A model generated the notes under the pieces. The model searched no databases. It had not been told where the DNA came from and saw only the letters and a program-made list of their open reading frames with translations. From Dyadobacter sp. LHD-138 (GTDB lineage: Bacteria > Bacteroidota > Bacteroidia > Cytophagales > Spirosomataceae): 64,000 bases of DNA. The stretch covers positions 1 to 64,000 of the forward strand of contig NZ_JAVFVU010000001.1 of assembly GCF_030929615.1 (NCBI RefSeq), read 5' to 3'. Position numbers and translations under genes: made by a program. Positions 32,745 through 42,745 of the stretch are shown here, in pieces (positions within the stretch are counted from its first letter, which is position 1; each line of letters begins with the position of its first letter).

Positions 32745-35339
32745 TTAAAAGTTGAAATAAATCCGGGTATAAAAAAACGAACCGTTATGTCCTGTTTGAA
32801 CCGAATCCCATGCCCCACCCGACTCCGTACGATTTGGTTTTGACATTGTTGGATAAGCATTTAGCAGATTGCTTCCTCCCAAGGTAAATGATAATTGTTC
32901 ATTGAGCTGATAGCGCAGCGAAGCATCCGCCTGGATCATCGCCTTGTACACATCCAGATAATCCTTTTCAGTCAAATCCTTTCCGGTTTTATCCTTCAAT
33001 CCATAGTTACGGTTCACGAGTTTTATCTCACCGAAATGTGTCCCGCGTACCATCAAAGTCAGAGGTCCGGTATTGTAATCAAACATCAGATTAATTTTGG
33101 TCGGCGGTGCCGATGCCAGTATAAAATACCGTTCCCGCTTATCGAGGAAAACCGCGCCTTTGCCAACAAGCCGGTCGTTTGTTTTGATCGAATCAATACG
33201 CATTGTATTGTAATTTGCGGACAAATAAGTGTTGAATTGACCATCGGCAAGGTCTGTTGTATACTTTAACGTCACATCCACGCCTGCTGTCGAAGTCGAC
33301 AGGGTGTTGGCAAATGCCCGAGCATTATCAACATTCAATTTTTTAAGTAAAGAGCCTACCTGCTTATCAGTCGATGGAAACGCGCCCGTTAAAATAATCC
33401 TATCCTTTACTTGCACGAAATATCCATCCACGGCAACGGAAAAATTCTTGTCTGGGGAAAATACAATACCAGCGCTCGCGTTCTGTGTTTTTTCCATTTT
33501 CAACGCATGTATGCCCAGCGCCGCCGCTACATCACTGCCTGTTCTTGCAATAACAGACTGCATCGGAATTTCAAGGTTCGCCTTCGTCGGCTTAATGATG
33601 GAATAGCTAAAATGCTGCTGCGCAAGAGACGGAGCCCTGAAACCAATACCGTAATTTCCCCGAAGCGTAATCATATCCGTCAATTCAAATCGCAAACCGC
33701 CTTTTCCGCTCACCGCACTTCCCAGGTCGCTGTAATAGTCAAACCGCCCCGCTGCATTTACTGAAAAACGATCATCAACCTTCGCTTCCAGATCCAGATA
33801 TCCTGCCGCATTGTTTCGCTTTTTGCTAATCTCTTCCGCTTCACCATAACCTCTGAATCCCTGAGCTCCGCCCACTTTCAGCGGATTATAAGTACGCCAT
33901 GACAACGGATTCCCGCCAATTATTTTATAACCATCCATCCGGTATTCAGCGCCAAAAGCCAAATGAACACCATCCAGAATATGATCATAAAACCGCGTCA
34001 GATCCAGATTCGTCGTATTTTGCACGGTTTGAAGCGCACCTGCGTCAAAAGAAGTCGGCGTATCCAAACCAAAAGATTTGTTCATTGAATTTTTTACGTG
34101 ATAATTGAATTTGTTAAATCCATAAGTATGGCTCAAATCAAAGTTAAACTTCTTCCACACCGTCCTTATCCCCAACGTTATGGACCGGTCATCAATGCTT
34201 CTTGACACAAGTGGATCGTAACCCTTCGGATAGCGTTTAACAAAATTGGCAGAATCTTTTGCGCCGCGGGTCCAGCCATACGTTTCACCTTGTCTGTAAC
34301 TTGCCGTCCCGAAACTGTAAACTTCATACTTTTTATAAAGTGGAAAAGCCATATTATAGCTCAAACTTCCATTGTAAATTTTCGGATCTCCAAACTTCCT
34401 TCTCAGCAACGAATCAGGCCGCGCATCGGCACGGTTGGTATGATCCTGAAAATTATAGTCTGCCGTTACATTCAAAAAACCGTTTTTCGCAATAGTCCTG
34501 CCATAATTCAGGTTGCCATTATAACTCAGTCCGTCAAAACTGCTGGAATCGAGGTTATATTTCGCCTTCCTTATACCTGCGTTTGCATTCGCAGTAAATC
34601 CGTTCACATTATCTTTTAATATGATGTTGATCACGCCCGCAACGGCATCCGAACCATATTGTGCAACAGCGCCATCTCTTAAAATTTCAATACGATCGAT
34701 AGCAGCAACGGGAATGGTGCTTAAATCCGGACTCGTATTTCCCCGGCCACGCGTCCCCGAAAGATTGATCAGCGAAGACTGATGACGCCGTTTCCCATTC
34801 ACCAGTATCAACATCTGATCGGGCCCCATGCCGTGGAGCGAAGTGGCATCAATCTGATCCGTCCCATCCGCGCCCAGCTGCGGATTTGCGTTGAAAGATG
34901 CAGATGCGTATTGCAGCAACTGTGACAGATCAAACTGTCCGTTCAGACTGGCAATCTTTTTTACATCAATAATATCAACCGGTGACGAGAGATCCTTTGC
35001 AGTCTTCGCAAGATTCCTCGATCCGACAACACCTTTCTGCCTTGACTTTTTTAAGCTTGTTAAAGTAAAATTTTGTGTTCCTATCCCCTTAATTTCCCTT
35101 TCTACCGGCTCAAAACCTTCTCCGATAACGACCAGTGTTGCATTTCCGTAATGTACCCTCATTTCATAAATTCCATTCACATTGGTTGAGGCCTTCGTAT
35201 TGGTCCCTAATTCCTGGACCGAAACATCGGCTATCCCTTTGCCATCCTCGTCCTTAATGATTCCAGCCACCTTATACTTTTGCGCAAATGACTGAAAAAC
35301 AATGAAGACCATTAAAAATGAAAAATAAAATCTAATCAC
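32745..35339 (-). CDS. TonB-dependent receptor with carboxypeptidase-regulatory-like domain
   Basis: This is an outer-membrane energised transporter of 864 residues. It has a signal peptide (FLMVFIVFQSFAQ) and a carboxypeptidase-regulatory-like beta-sandwich (YKVAGIIKDEDGKGIADVSV). The plug domain reads ATSLHGMGPDQMLILVNGKR and IDRIEILRDGAVAQYGSDA. The beta-barrel ends with an aromatic strand (FFYTRIYFNF). The substrate is unknown. No SusD-like partner or extracytoplasmic sigma factor is adjacent, which argues against a classical glycan-uptake locus. It is linked to the small secreted protein downstream. Confidence 0.92.
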   Translation of the reverse strand: MIRFYFSFLMVFIVFQSFAQKYKVAGIIKDEDGKGIADVSVQELGTNTKASTNVNGIYEMRVHYGNATLVVIGEGFEPVEREIKGIGTQNFTLTSLKKSRQKGVVGSRNLAKTAKDLSSPVDIIDVKKIASLNGQFDLSQLLQYASASFNANPQLGADGTDQIDATSLHGMGPDQMLILVNGKRRHQSSLINLSGTRGRGNTSPDLSTIPVAAIDRIEILRDGAVAQYGSDAVAGVINIILKDNVNGFTANANAGIRKAKYNLDSSSFDGLSYNGNLNYGRTIAKNGFLNVTADYNFQDHTNRADARPDSLLRRKFGDPKIYNGSLSYNMAFPLYKKYEVYSFGTASYRQGETYGWTRGAKDSANFVKRYPKGYDPLVSRSIDDRSITLGIRTVWKKFNFDLSHTYGFNKFNYHVKNSMNKSFGLDTPTSFDAGALQTVQNTTNLDLTRFYDHILDGVHLAFGAEYRMDGYKIIGGNPLSWRTYNPLKVGGAQGFRGYGEAEEISKKRNNAAGYLDLEAKVDDRFSVNAAGRFDYYSDLGSAVSGKGGLRFELTDMITLRGNYGIGFRAPSLAQQHFSYSIIKPTKANLEIPMQSVIARTGSDVAAALGIHALKMEKTQNASAGIVFSPDKNFSVAVDGYFVQVKDRIILTGAFPSTDKQVGSLLKKLNVDNARAFANTLSTSTAGVDVTLKYTTDLADGQFNTYLSANYNTMRIDSIKTNDRLVGKGAVFLDKRERYFILASAPPTKINLMFDYNTGPLTLMVRGTHFGEIKLVNRNYGLKDKTGKDLTEKDYLDVYKAMIQADASLRYQLNEQLSFTLGGSNLLNAYPTMSKPNRTESGGAWDSVQTGHNGSFFYTRIYFNF

Positions 35340-35584
35340 AACGTTAAATGATTTAGTTAAATGATGAATGCTTGTTATGATTCAAAGAGGGCCGGTTGCA
35401 GCGCAAAAAGTAACCGTTCAATAATTTTTCTACAAGTTTAACCTTTGATTTAAAATTTCCAGAATAAAACTCAGATAATTAGACAGAATGTTTTCGATTT
35501 TTCACTGAATACATCTATTTATTCCATATACGTAAGAATTATCCCTGACGATTACTCCATCAGAAACAGCTTAAATACTATCTT

Positions 35585-35592
35585 TACATTTG
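35585..35592 (+). promoter_or_regulatory. -7 element upstream of DUF3817 gene
   Basis: TACATTTG matches TAnnTTTG. The expected start is about 20 nt before the ATG at 35622. No good -33 was seen. Confidence 0.4.
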
Positions 35593-35621
35593 AAAGATGC
35601 ATTTTAAAATTTCTTCCCCAA

Positions 35622-35945
35622 TTGTTCATGTTAGCCAATTTATTAAAAACTGCTCTGGGCAGACTACGCGTAGTTGCATTCCTTGAAGGCACTTCATTAC
35701 TTATTTTGCTGGCTATTGCCATGCCTTTGAAATACATTGCCGGTTATCCGCACGCCGTTCGCGTGGTTGGTATGGCACATGGAATCCTTTTCATTCTTTA
35801 TGTCATCCTGCTCATTCAGGTCGTTTTCGAACTTAGCTGGGGATGGAAAAAATTTGTTATGGCCTTCTTTGCTTCCATCATTCCATTCGGCACCTTCATC
35901 GCAGACGCGAAAATCTTTAAGTATCCTAACAGTAATTCCATGTAA
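35622..35945 (+). CDS. DUF3817 family membrane protein
   Basis: The 107-residue protein has three predicted membrane helices. The family's features are visible: LGRLRVVAFLEGTSLLILLAIAMPLKY, then VRVVGMAHGILFILYV and a KKFVMAFFASIIPFGTFIADAK end. The function of DUF3817 proteins is unknown. Two ATG codons (35622 and 35628) are possible starts. The DUF5916 gene follows after 39 bp in the same direction. Confidence 0.85.
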   Translation: MFMLANLLKTALGRLRVVAFLEGTSLLILLAIAMPLKYIAGYPHAVRVVGMAHGILFILYVILLIQVVFELSWGWKKFVMAFFASIIPFGTFIADAKIFKYPNSNSM

Positions 35946-35984
35946 TTTTTTCTATTATTCCATATTCCTACCCGTAACGTAAAA

Positions 35985-38159
35985 GTGCTACCTAAATCCT
36001 TAATTAAATTCCTGCTGTGCTTTTTTCTTCTAGGAAATTGTCTGGCTCAAAAACCCAATGAAAAGTTCCAGTACCACATCCGCCCTGCTCCGTCGCCTAT
36101 TAAAATAGATGGAAATGCCGATGATCTGGCCTGGGAATCAGCCGAGACCGCAACGGATTTTTTCATGGTCACTCCGATGGACACCAGTTATTCCCGTGCC
36201 AAAACGACAGTAAAAATGTCGTATGACAACCACAACATGTACATTCTCGTTGTCAATTATAAGACCGTTAAGAATTCCATTATTGTCGAATCATTGAAAC
36301 GGGATTTCGCTTTCGGTAAAAATGACAACTTTTTGTTGTTCATGGATACCTTCGACGACCGGACCAACGGATTTTCCTTTGGCGCAAATGCCGCCGGAGC
36401 ACCCTGGGACGGGCAAATGGGCGACGGTGGATCTGTCGACCTCAGCTGGGATAACCGCTGGGTAAGTGAAGTAAAAAATGACCCGGACAAATGGGTCTGG
36501 GAAGCCGCCATTCCATTCAAAAGTATTCGTTACAAGTCAGGAATTTCACGCTGGGGGATTAATTTCAGCCGCCAGGATCTGACGATTTCGGAGAAATCTG
36601 CCTGGGCTCCGGTTCCCAAACAATTTCCTTCCGCTTCACTGGCTTATACCGGCGTGCTGGTTTGGGATCAGCCACCGCCAAGTCCGGGGCCCAATATTTC
36701 TGTTATTCCTTACGCCGCTACACGCCTCACAAGGGATTTTCAGAACGACAAACCCAATAAGTACAAAACAAGCATCGGTGGTGATGTCAAAATTGGCCTC
36801 TCTCCTTCCATGAATCTCGACCTGACCGTTAACCCTGATTTTTCTCAGGTCGACGTCGACGTTCAGCAGACCAACCTGAACCGTTTTGAATTGTTCTTTC
36901 CGGAGAGAAGACAGTTTTTCCTGGAAAATGCTGATTTGTTTGCCAATTTCGGGTACGCTACCATTCGTCCTTTCTTCTCCCGCAGGATCGGTTTGGGGGT
37001 GCCCATACAATTTGGCGCCCGTATGAGCGGGAAATTAAATAAGAACTGGCGAATTGGCGTTCTGGATGTACAAACCGGTGCGCAGGATACGATCCCTAAA
37101 AATAATTATGCTGTTTTCGCTTTGCAAAGACAGGTTTTTGCCCGTTCCAATGTTCGGTTTATTTTCATCAACCGCGATGCTGTAAATTATTCCCATGAAA
37201 AAAATGCGGCTACTTATCGTTACAACCGCAACATCGGAGCCGAATACAACCTTGCCAGTGTAAATAACCTGTGGACTGGTAAAGTCATGTTTTTGAAATC
37301 GTTTACGCCTGGGAAATCCGGTGATGATTTTGTACACGCGGCCGATTTAAAGTTCAGCAAGGCAAACTTTTTCTGGCAATGGCAGCATGAATATGTCGGG
37401 GCAAATTACAACGCAGAGGTCGGTTATGTACCCAATGCGCCCCGCAACGGTTATTATAAAATAAATCCGACCCTCGGTTATCTGTTTTTTATCAAAAATC
37501 CGAAAATTATCAGTCACGGACCTAAATTCGTGAGCAATATTTATTGGGATAAACAAATGTCATTCAGCGACCGTGAGCTGACATTTTCTTATAACCTGAA
37601 TTTTATCACCCGTGCCACCATGTCCGCTTATGTGACGAGCAATTACACCCGCCTGCTGCGTCCCTTTGACCCCACAAACTTAGGCAAGGAAAAACTCGCC
37701 ACAGGAACCGAACATAACTGGACTTCGGCTGGATTTGAAATTATTTCAGGCCCGCAAAAACAATTTACTTATACCTTTGCCGGGATTTTTGGCGGTTATT
37801 ACAGCAACGGACGACGCACCAATTTACGTACCGAACTGGGCTATCGTGTGCAGCCTTATGTCGCGATTGCACTGGCTGGGAACTACAACGACATTCATTT
37901 GCCTGAACCATGGAAGCGCACGCAGCTATGGCTGGTAGGTCCGCGCGTGGACGTAACGTTCCGCAACAACCTGTATTTCACGACTTTCATGCAGTACAAC
38001 AATCAGGCCGATAACATCAACCTGAACTCCCGCTTGCAATGGCGGTATAAACCCGCTTCTGATTTGTACATTGTTTACACGGACAACTATTTACCCGACA
38101 ATTTCATGGTAAAAAGCCGGGCTATTGTATTGAAATTCACCTATTGGTGGAATCTCTAA
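35985..38159 (+). CDS. DUF5916 protein with carbohydrate-binding family 9-like domain
   Basis: The 724-residue protein starts at a GTG and has a signal peptide (FLLCFFLLGNCLAQ). The N-terminal domain (residues about 35-240) resembles family 9 carbohydrate-binding modules: IKIDGNADDLAWESAE, YDNHNMYILV and WVWEAAIPFKSIRY. The remainder is the DUF5916 beta-barrel, with NPDFSQVDVDVQQTNLNRFE and FFPERRQFFLENADLF. Such proteins are abundant in Bacteroidota outer membranes. The function is not known. It is preceded by a small membrane-protein gene, and a terminator overlaps its stop codon. Confidence 0.85.
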   Translation: MLPKSLIKFLLCFFLLGNCLAQKPNEKFQYHIRPAPSPIKIDGNADDLAWESAETATDFFMVTPMDTSYSRAKTTVKMSYDNHNMYILVVNYKTVKNSIIVESLKRDFAFGKNDNFLLFMDTFDDRTNGFSFGANAAGAPWDGQMGDGGSVDLSWDNRWVSEVKNDPDKWVWEAAIPFKSIRYKSGISRWGINFSRQDLTISEKSAWAPVPKQFPSASLAYTGVLVWDQPPPSPGPNISVIPYAATRLTRDFQNDKPNKYKTSIGGDVKIGLSPSMNLDLTVNPDFSQVDVDVQQTNLNRFELFFPERRQFFLENADLFANFGYATIRPFFSRRIGLGVPIQFGARMSGKLNKNWRIGVLDVQTGAQDTIPKNNYAVFALQRQVFARSNVRFIFINRDAVNYSHEKNAATYRYNRNIGAEYNLASVNNLWTGKVMFLKSFTPGKSGDDFVHAADLKFSKANFFWQWQHEYVGANYNAEVGYVPNAPRNGYYKINPTLGYLFFIKNPKIISHGPKFVSNIYWDKQMSFSDRELTFSYNLNFITRATMSAYVTSNYTRLLRPFDPTNLGKEKLATGTEHNWTSAGFEIISGPQKQFTYTFAGIFGGYYSNGRRTNLRTELGYRVQPYVAIALAGNYNDIHLPEPWKRTQLWLVGPRVDVTFRNNLYFTTFMQYNNQADNINLNSRLQWRYKPASDLYIVYTDNYLPDNFMVKSRAIVLKFTYWWNL

Positions 38160-38201
38160 AAGAAGCTCCCAAAAGGTCACGGCCTTTTGGGAGCTTCTTT
38201 T
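38158..38201. terminator. 19-bp perfect inverted-repeat terminator overlapping a stop codon
   Basis: Arms AAAAGAAGCTCCCAAAAGG and CCTTTTGGGAGCTTCTTTT, loop TCACGG. The left arm begins inside the TAA of the DUF5916 gene and the right arm ends 2 nt before the stop of the convergent LRR gene. Confidence 0.85.
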
Positions 38202-38203
38202 GA

Positions 38204-39583
38204 TCAATAAAACACCTCTACTTTTTTGTCTTTCAACACCCCCAGCTGGTGTTCGTATTTGATATCCATGTCTTTCCCCACGAATGGATTTCCCTGTAAA
38301 TAAACCTTATCCAGCTTTTTAATATCGAGCAGTTTAGCAGGGAAATCGGGAAAATTATTGGACGAAATATCCAGTTCCTTTAACCCCTGCAACGAGGCTA
38401 CTTCTGCCGGAAAATTCGTAAACCAGTTAAAACCCAAATCCAGAATATTAACCTTCTGCATCTTCGCTACACTCTCGGGAAGTACGCTCAACCGGTTATG
38501 ATGTGCGTAAAAAGTATGTACATTTTTCAGCCGGTTCATTTTGGCGGGAAGCGTTTTGAGTTGGTTATGTGATATCGCCAGATGGGTCAGCTTCTTTAAT
38601 TTGGTCAGGGAATTCGGCAGGCTTTCAAATCTATTGTAGTAAAGATCCAGCACTTCCAGGTTCTTCATCCTCTTAATTCCCCTGGGCAAAACGACCAGCT
38701 CTGATTTATAAAAATTAAGATCTTTAACCTGCCTTAGTCCTCTGAAACTTCGGTTCGACAGCGACTTAACCTTGTTACCACCAAGCCATAAGCTGGACAT
38801 TTTCTTACAGTTTCTCGCTGCTGCGGGAATGTCTGCAAAATTGTTTTCTCTCAGGTTCAGTATGTCCAGTGTTTTGTTTTTAGATAAAACAAGGCCCTTT
38901 TCCGTGAGTTTATTATTTTGCAAATGCAGCTGTTTAAGTCGTGGCAATCTTGCAAAATCAATAGAAAGCGCTGTAAGATTATTCCCACTCAGGTATAATT
39001 CTTCCGTATTCGGGAAACGGTACACCTCGTCGGGCAAGGCAGTTAATTCAAGCTGGTTAAAAAATATCCGCTTAATTTTCAAGGTATCAATAAAAGCCTG
39101 GGCCTCTTTAACCGTCGTAACCGAACTGTCGGTCCGCCTTACTTCACGATACGCGATGCGTTTTCCAAAAAACTGCAATGTCAAAACCTGAAAAGGCTTT
39201 TCAGGTTTTGAGGCCATTTGCCACTGCGGTGCATTCTTTTCAAACACGGTCTTCAAAACCTGGTTAATGGAATCCTTACTGTAACCTTTCGACTGCTCCG
39301 CATCAAAAACCAGATAATCGATACGGCCTTTATCACTAACAAGAACCTGGACAAAAACGCCAATCCCTGGATCTGCTCTGACCGATAACACGGATCCTAA
39401 CCACTCCTCAAGTTTCGCATGGATCCCTTTGGTAATCTCAGACGAAAATTCTGTCGTGTAGGTCACGGGCAACAGATCGACGTGAAAATTTGCTTTTTCC
39501 GCATCTGCTCTCGTCCAGATGCGTGACTGCGCTTTAAGATTTCCGGCAAAAAGAAACAGTATAAGTACTGGTATTATTTTCAT
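38204..39583 (-). CDS. leucine-rich repeat protein with TonB-C-like N-terminal domain
   Basis: The 459-residue protein has a signal peptide (VLILFLFAGNLKAQ). Residues about 45-145 (GVFVQVLVSDKGRIDYLVFD, then KTVFEKNAPQWQMA and QVLTLQFFGKR) resemble the C-terminal domain of TonB-type proteins. From about residue 170 to the end there are roughly a dozen leucine-rich repeats (LKQLHLQNNKLTEKGL, LEVLDLYYNRFESLP, LTHLAISHNQLKTLP). Repeats of this kind usually bind proteins. The protein is probably periplasmic or surface-exposed. There are no T9SS sorting motifs. The gene is single. Confidence 0.8.
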   Translation of the reverse strand: MKIIPVLILFLFAGNLKAQSRIWTRADAEKANFHVDLLPVTYTTEFSSEITKGIHAKLEEWLGSVLSVRADPGIGVFVQVLVSDKGRIDYLVFDAEQSKGYSKDSINQVLKTVFEKNAPQWQMASKPEKPFQVLTLQFFGKRIAYREVRRTDSSVTTVKEAQAFIDTLKIKRIFFNQLELTALPDEVYRFPNTEELYLSGNNLTALSIDFARLPRLKQLHLQNNKLTEKGLVLSKNKTLDILNLRENNFADIPAAARNCKKMSSLWLGGNKVKSLSNRSFRGLRQVKDLNFYKSELVVLPRGIKRMKNLEVLDLYYNRFESLPNSLTKLKKLTHLAISHNQLKTLPAKMNRLKNVHTFYAHHNRLSVLPESVAKMQKVNILDLGFNWFTNFPAEVASLQGLKELDISSNNFPDFPAKLLDIKKLDKVYLQGNPFVGKDMDIKYEHQLGVLKDKKVEVFY

Positions 39584-39838
39584 GACGGCTATAATTTATA
39601 TGAGACATAAATATAACTAAAAAGTTAGTCATGAAAATATTTTTTTATATAATTTTCTTATACAAGTCAAATGAGCAACCGAATTCCTAAGACCGAAAAG
39701 CCAAACAAAATCTGCCACACAATAACTTTTTATTCCAAAACCATGTATTTCACAGAAGGTTAATAGCGAAAAAATACGATGTTGCTTACATTTATCGGGA
39801 AGCTTGTGCTGTCTTAGTATCCACTTTACTGCGCTCCA

Positions 39839-41446
39839 ATGAATCTGCATTATTACCTTATTGGTAATGCCGGACTGTGTTTCTTATCCGTCTTCGTCCT
39901 TTTTAAAACGATGGCCGGTAAAAAAAATCCATTGCAGCAAAACGATGGCTGGTTTTTATTTGGGATCGTATTTTTTCTACTCATCACCAAACTTTTTTCG
40001 TTTAAGGCAGGCATGCTCAATATCGATGAAAGTATTATGCTGGCTGGTGGCAGAATCTTAGGCTACGACCCACGTCCGTGGATATCGCTGGATACGACGA
40101 CATCGGGCCCCTTGAATTTCCTCCCGTCTCTGCTCATGTTAAAGGCGGCAGATGGGGCTTCATACGGAGATTTGAGAATTCTCTACACGCTGATCTTTCA
40201 GATTCCTTCCATTCTGATATTGTTTTACACAATACGAAAAATTGCAGGTCCTTACACAGCACGCATAACTGTAATTCCTTTGGTACTGACTTTTAGCTTT
40301 TTCTATTACGCAGATCTTATCCATGCTTCCAGCGAGCATTTCCCTTTGCTTCTTCTGGCCATTGTCATCAGCGTATTGTTAGCTATTGCCTGCCATATTG
40401 AGGTCAGCAAAGGACAGCTTACGATTGCCGGTATTGCCTGCGCCGCCTCTTTTTATGCCAAGCTGCAGGTCACGCCCATTTTTTTATTTCTTGCCGGAGC
40501 CTGTTTTATCTTATTGATTCTGGTCAAAGGAAAACCCAAAGAAGCTTTTATTTTTCTTTCCGGGTTTATACTCACCCACACTATTGCGCTTTTCACGATT
40601 TGGCTTTATGGCGGATTTGATGATTTCGTGCAATCCTATATCATTGGAAATCTGCGCTATACCACGGTCAACACGTTTAGTCCCGAGCTCTTTAAAACAT
40701 TTTTAAAATCCAGTATCCGTTCCCTGCTTCCCCTCCTTGCTTTCGGCCTGGTTTTGCCGGGGTTGTTTTTCTCGAAAATTAAATTCCCCCTTAAACGGAT
40801 GGATCTGGTTTACCATGCAGGATTTTTAGCCACCATTGTGATCACGGCTTACTGTATTGCCAAACCCGGCAGATATTTTCTCCACTATACCTTATTGCTG
40901 GTCGTGCCACTTTATGGTTACACAATTTGGCTCCTTTTAAAATACAACTGGATTCCGGGCAAATATTTCCCTGCTTTATCCAGCCTGGCCATTGTCTGCA
41001 TTTTTTATATCAATGCTAAAAATGCTGCGAAAACGCTGGCAAATGAAAAGCAGCACCTGAACGATATTATCGACCAGAAACTTGTAGACCGCATTTATGC
41101 AAACCGATTGCCAGACGACCGAATGGCTGTTTGGGGGTGGGGAACCTACTATAATCATGCAGCCCGGATGATCATGGGAACCAGGGATATGCATTTTGAC
41201 TTCCAAACCACGTATAAATCGGATCTGGGGAAATATTACCAGAAAAGATATCTGCAAGATCTGGAAACGAATATGCCGAAATATTTTCTGGACCTATCTC
41301 TTCCCGGCGGTTTGATGACCAACGAAAGCTGCCAATTGGCGTTGTATCCCGAAATTGATCAGTTCGTCAAAAAAAATTACCGTGAAGTGTACAGAAGCGG
41401 ATTTGAAATACTATACCAAAAAACTTCTGAGGAACGCAGCAAATAA
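39839..41446 (+). CDS. polytopic membrane protein, GT-C type glycosyltransferase
   Basis: The 535-residue protein has about 11 membrane helices and a short C-terminal soluble part. The first extracytoplasmic loop contains an acidic motif NIDESIMLAGGRI and then DTTTSGPLN. This fits dolichyl-phosphate-mannose-type glycosyltransferases (families 39/83), where the loop acidic residue is catalytic. These enzymes move sugars from polyprenyl-phosphate donors on the periplasmic face. The convergent neighbour is a polyprenyl diphosphate synthase, whose product class supplies such donors. The exact acceptor is unknown. Confidence 0.72.
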   Translation: MNLHYYLIGNAGLCFLSVFVLFKTMAGKKNPLQQNDGWFLFGIVFFLLITKLFSFKAGMLNIDESIMLAGGRILGYDPRPWISLDTTTSGPLNFLPSLLMLKAADGASYGDLRILYTLIFQIPSILILFYTIRKIAGPYTARITVIPLVLTFSFFYYADLIHASSEHFPLLLLAIVISVLLAIACHIEVSKGQLTIAGIACAASFYAKLQVTPIFLFLAGACFILLILVKGKPKEAFIFLSGFILTHTIALFTIWLYGGFDDFVQSYIIGNLRYTTVNTFSPELFKTFLKSSIRSLLPLLAFGLVLPGLFFSKIKFPLKRMDLVYHAGFLATIVITAYCIAKPGRYFLHYTLLLVVPLYGYTIWLLLKYNWIPGKYFPALSSLAIVCIFYINAKNAAKTLANEKQHLNDIIDQKLVDRIYANRLPDDRMAVWGWGTYYNHAARMIMGTRDMHFDFQTTYKSDLGKYYQKRYLQDLETNMPKYFLDLSLPGGLMTNESCQLALYPEIDQFVKKNYREVYRSGFEILYQKTSEERSK

Positions 41447-41452
41447 GGTGAA

Positions 41453-42427
41453 TTACTTGCTGCGCTCGATTGTATATTGCACCAGATGTTCCAAAGCTGT
41501 ACGGTGGGCAGATTCCGCAAACTCGTGTAAAAGCGCCCTGGCTTCCTCCACGTAACGTTCCATTACCTGCTGCGCATATTTTAATCCACCCGAATTTTTC
41601 ACGAAAGCAATCACTTCAAGCACTTTGTCGGGCTTGTGACTTTCGTTACGGATAATATTGATCATCCCACGTTTTTCAAGCCAGGAAGCTTTGTTAAGGG
41701 CATAGATCAACGGCAAAGTCATTTTCTTTTCCTTTATATCGATGCCCAAAGGTTTGCCGATTTCATCCTCGCCGTAATCAAACAGATCGTCTTTGATTTG
41801 AAATGCAATCCCCACTTTTTCTCCAAAAGCGTGCATACGCTTTATTGTATCGGCATCAGATCCTACCGAACAGGCACCGACCGCGCAGCAAGAGGCAATC
41901 AGCGAAGCCGTTTTCTGGCGGATAATTTCGTAGTATACTTCCTCGTTGATATCCAGTCTCCGTGCTTTTTCGATCTGAAGTAACTCTCCTTCGCTGATCT
42001 CACGCATGGCAGTTGAAACGATTTTCAGCAGTTCAAATTCCTGATGTTCCACCGAAAGCAGCAGTCCGCGCGAAAGCAGATAATCACCGACCAGCACGGC
42101 AATTTTATTTTTCCATAAGGCATTAACCGAAAAAAATCCGCGGCGATAATTGGAGTCATCCACCACGTCGTCATGTACGAGCGTAGCCGTATGTAAAAGT
42201 TCTATAAACGAAGCACCGCGATAAGAAGATTCGGTGATCGGGCCACAGACACCTGCTGACAAAAAAACAAACATCGGCCTGAGCTGTTTTCCTTTACGAC
42301 GTACGATGTAATTCATGATCTGATCGAGCAGCATTACATCACTTTTCATAAACTGGCGAAACTTATGCTCGAAAGCCTTCATCTCATCCGCAATAGGAGC
42401 TTGAATATCCTTTATTGAAAGGGTCAT
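41453..42427 (-). CDS. polyprenyl diphosphate synthase
   Basis: This enzyme condenses isopentenyl diphosphate into long polyprenyl chains, probably the side chain of menaquinone. Both aspartate-rich motifs are present: HDDVVDDSNYRRG (first DDxxD) and KDDLFDYGED (second). GKQLRPMFVFLSAGV and the QKTASLIASCCAVGA segment are typical. At 324 residues it is full length. Chain length cannot be decided from sequence alone. Octaprenyl, heptaprenyl or solanesyl type are all possible. Confidence 0.92.
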   Translation of the reverse strand: MTLSIKDIQAPIADEMKAFEHKFRQFMKSDVMLLDQIMNYIVRRKGKQLRPMFVFLSAGVCGPITESSYRGASFIELLHTATLVHDDVVDDSNYRRGFFSVNALWKNKIAVLVGDYLLSRGLLLSVEHQEFELLKIVSTAMREISEGELLQIEKARRLDINEEVYYEIIRQKTASLIASCCAVGACSVGSDADTIKRMHAFGEKVGIAFQIKDDLFDYGEDEIGKPLGIDIKEKKMTLPLIYALNKASWLEKRGMINIIRNESHKPDKVLEVIAFVKNSGGLKYAQQVMERYVEEARALLHEFAESAHRTALEHLVQYTIERSK

Positions 42428-42745
42428 ATTAATTATAGGAAGTCGTTACTTTACCTCCGAATATTGAAAGGCGATATACAGTCGTTTAGTTCAAAAAAAC
42501 CTGATTTATATACTTCTGTACTTTAATCTTCAAATTTGGAATAAAATCTTCTCTTTATACCTATTTTAGAATGAAAATGTTTAAAATTGAAAATATGATT
42601 TTCAAAAATGCAGGAATTGAGTAGATCAACGTTGAAAAACCGTTATGTGAATACGGAATTTATACTATTGAATTTCGAGAAAAAATTAAACGCATCAATC
42701 ATTCAATAGCTGGGAGCCCATGCCGACAGCCGAAAGTAAATATTT
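42428..42745. other. divergent intergenic region without clear promoter
   Basis: 318 bp of AT-rich DNA between the polyprenyl synthase and the patatin gene. I saw no exact TAnnTTTG box. It contains one copy of a GCCGAAAG-type intergenic repeat (42705-42736), which ends 9 nt before the patatin start. Confidence 0.5.
42705..42736. repeat. GCCGAAAGCC-type intergenic repeat before patatin gene
   Basis: Contains GGAGCCCATGCCGACAGC followed by CGAAAG, 9 nt before the patatin ATG. Confidence 0.4.
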
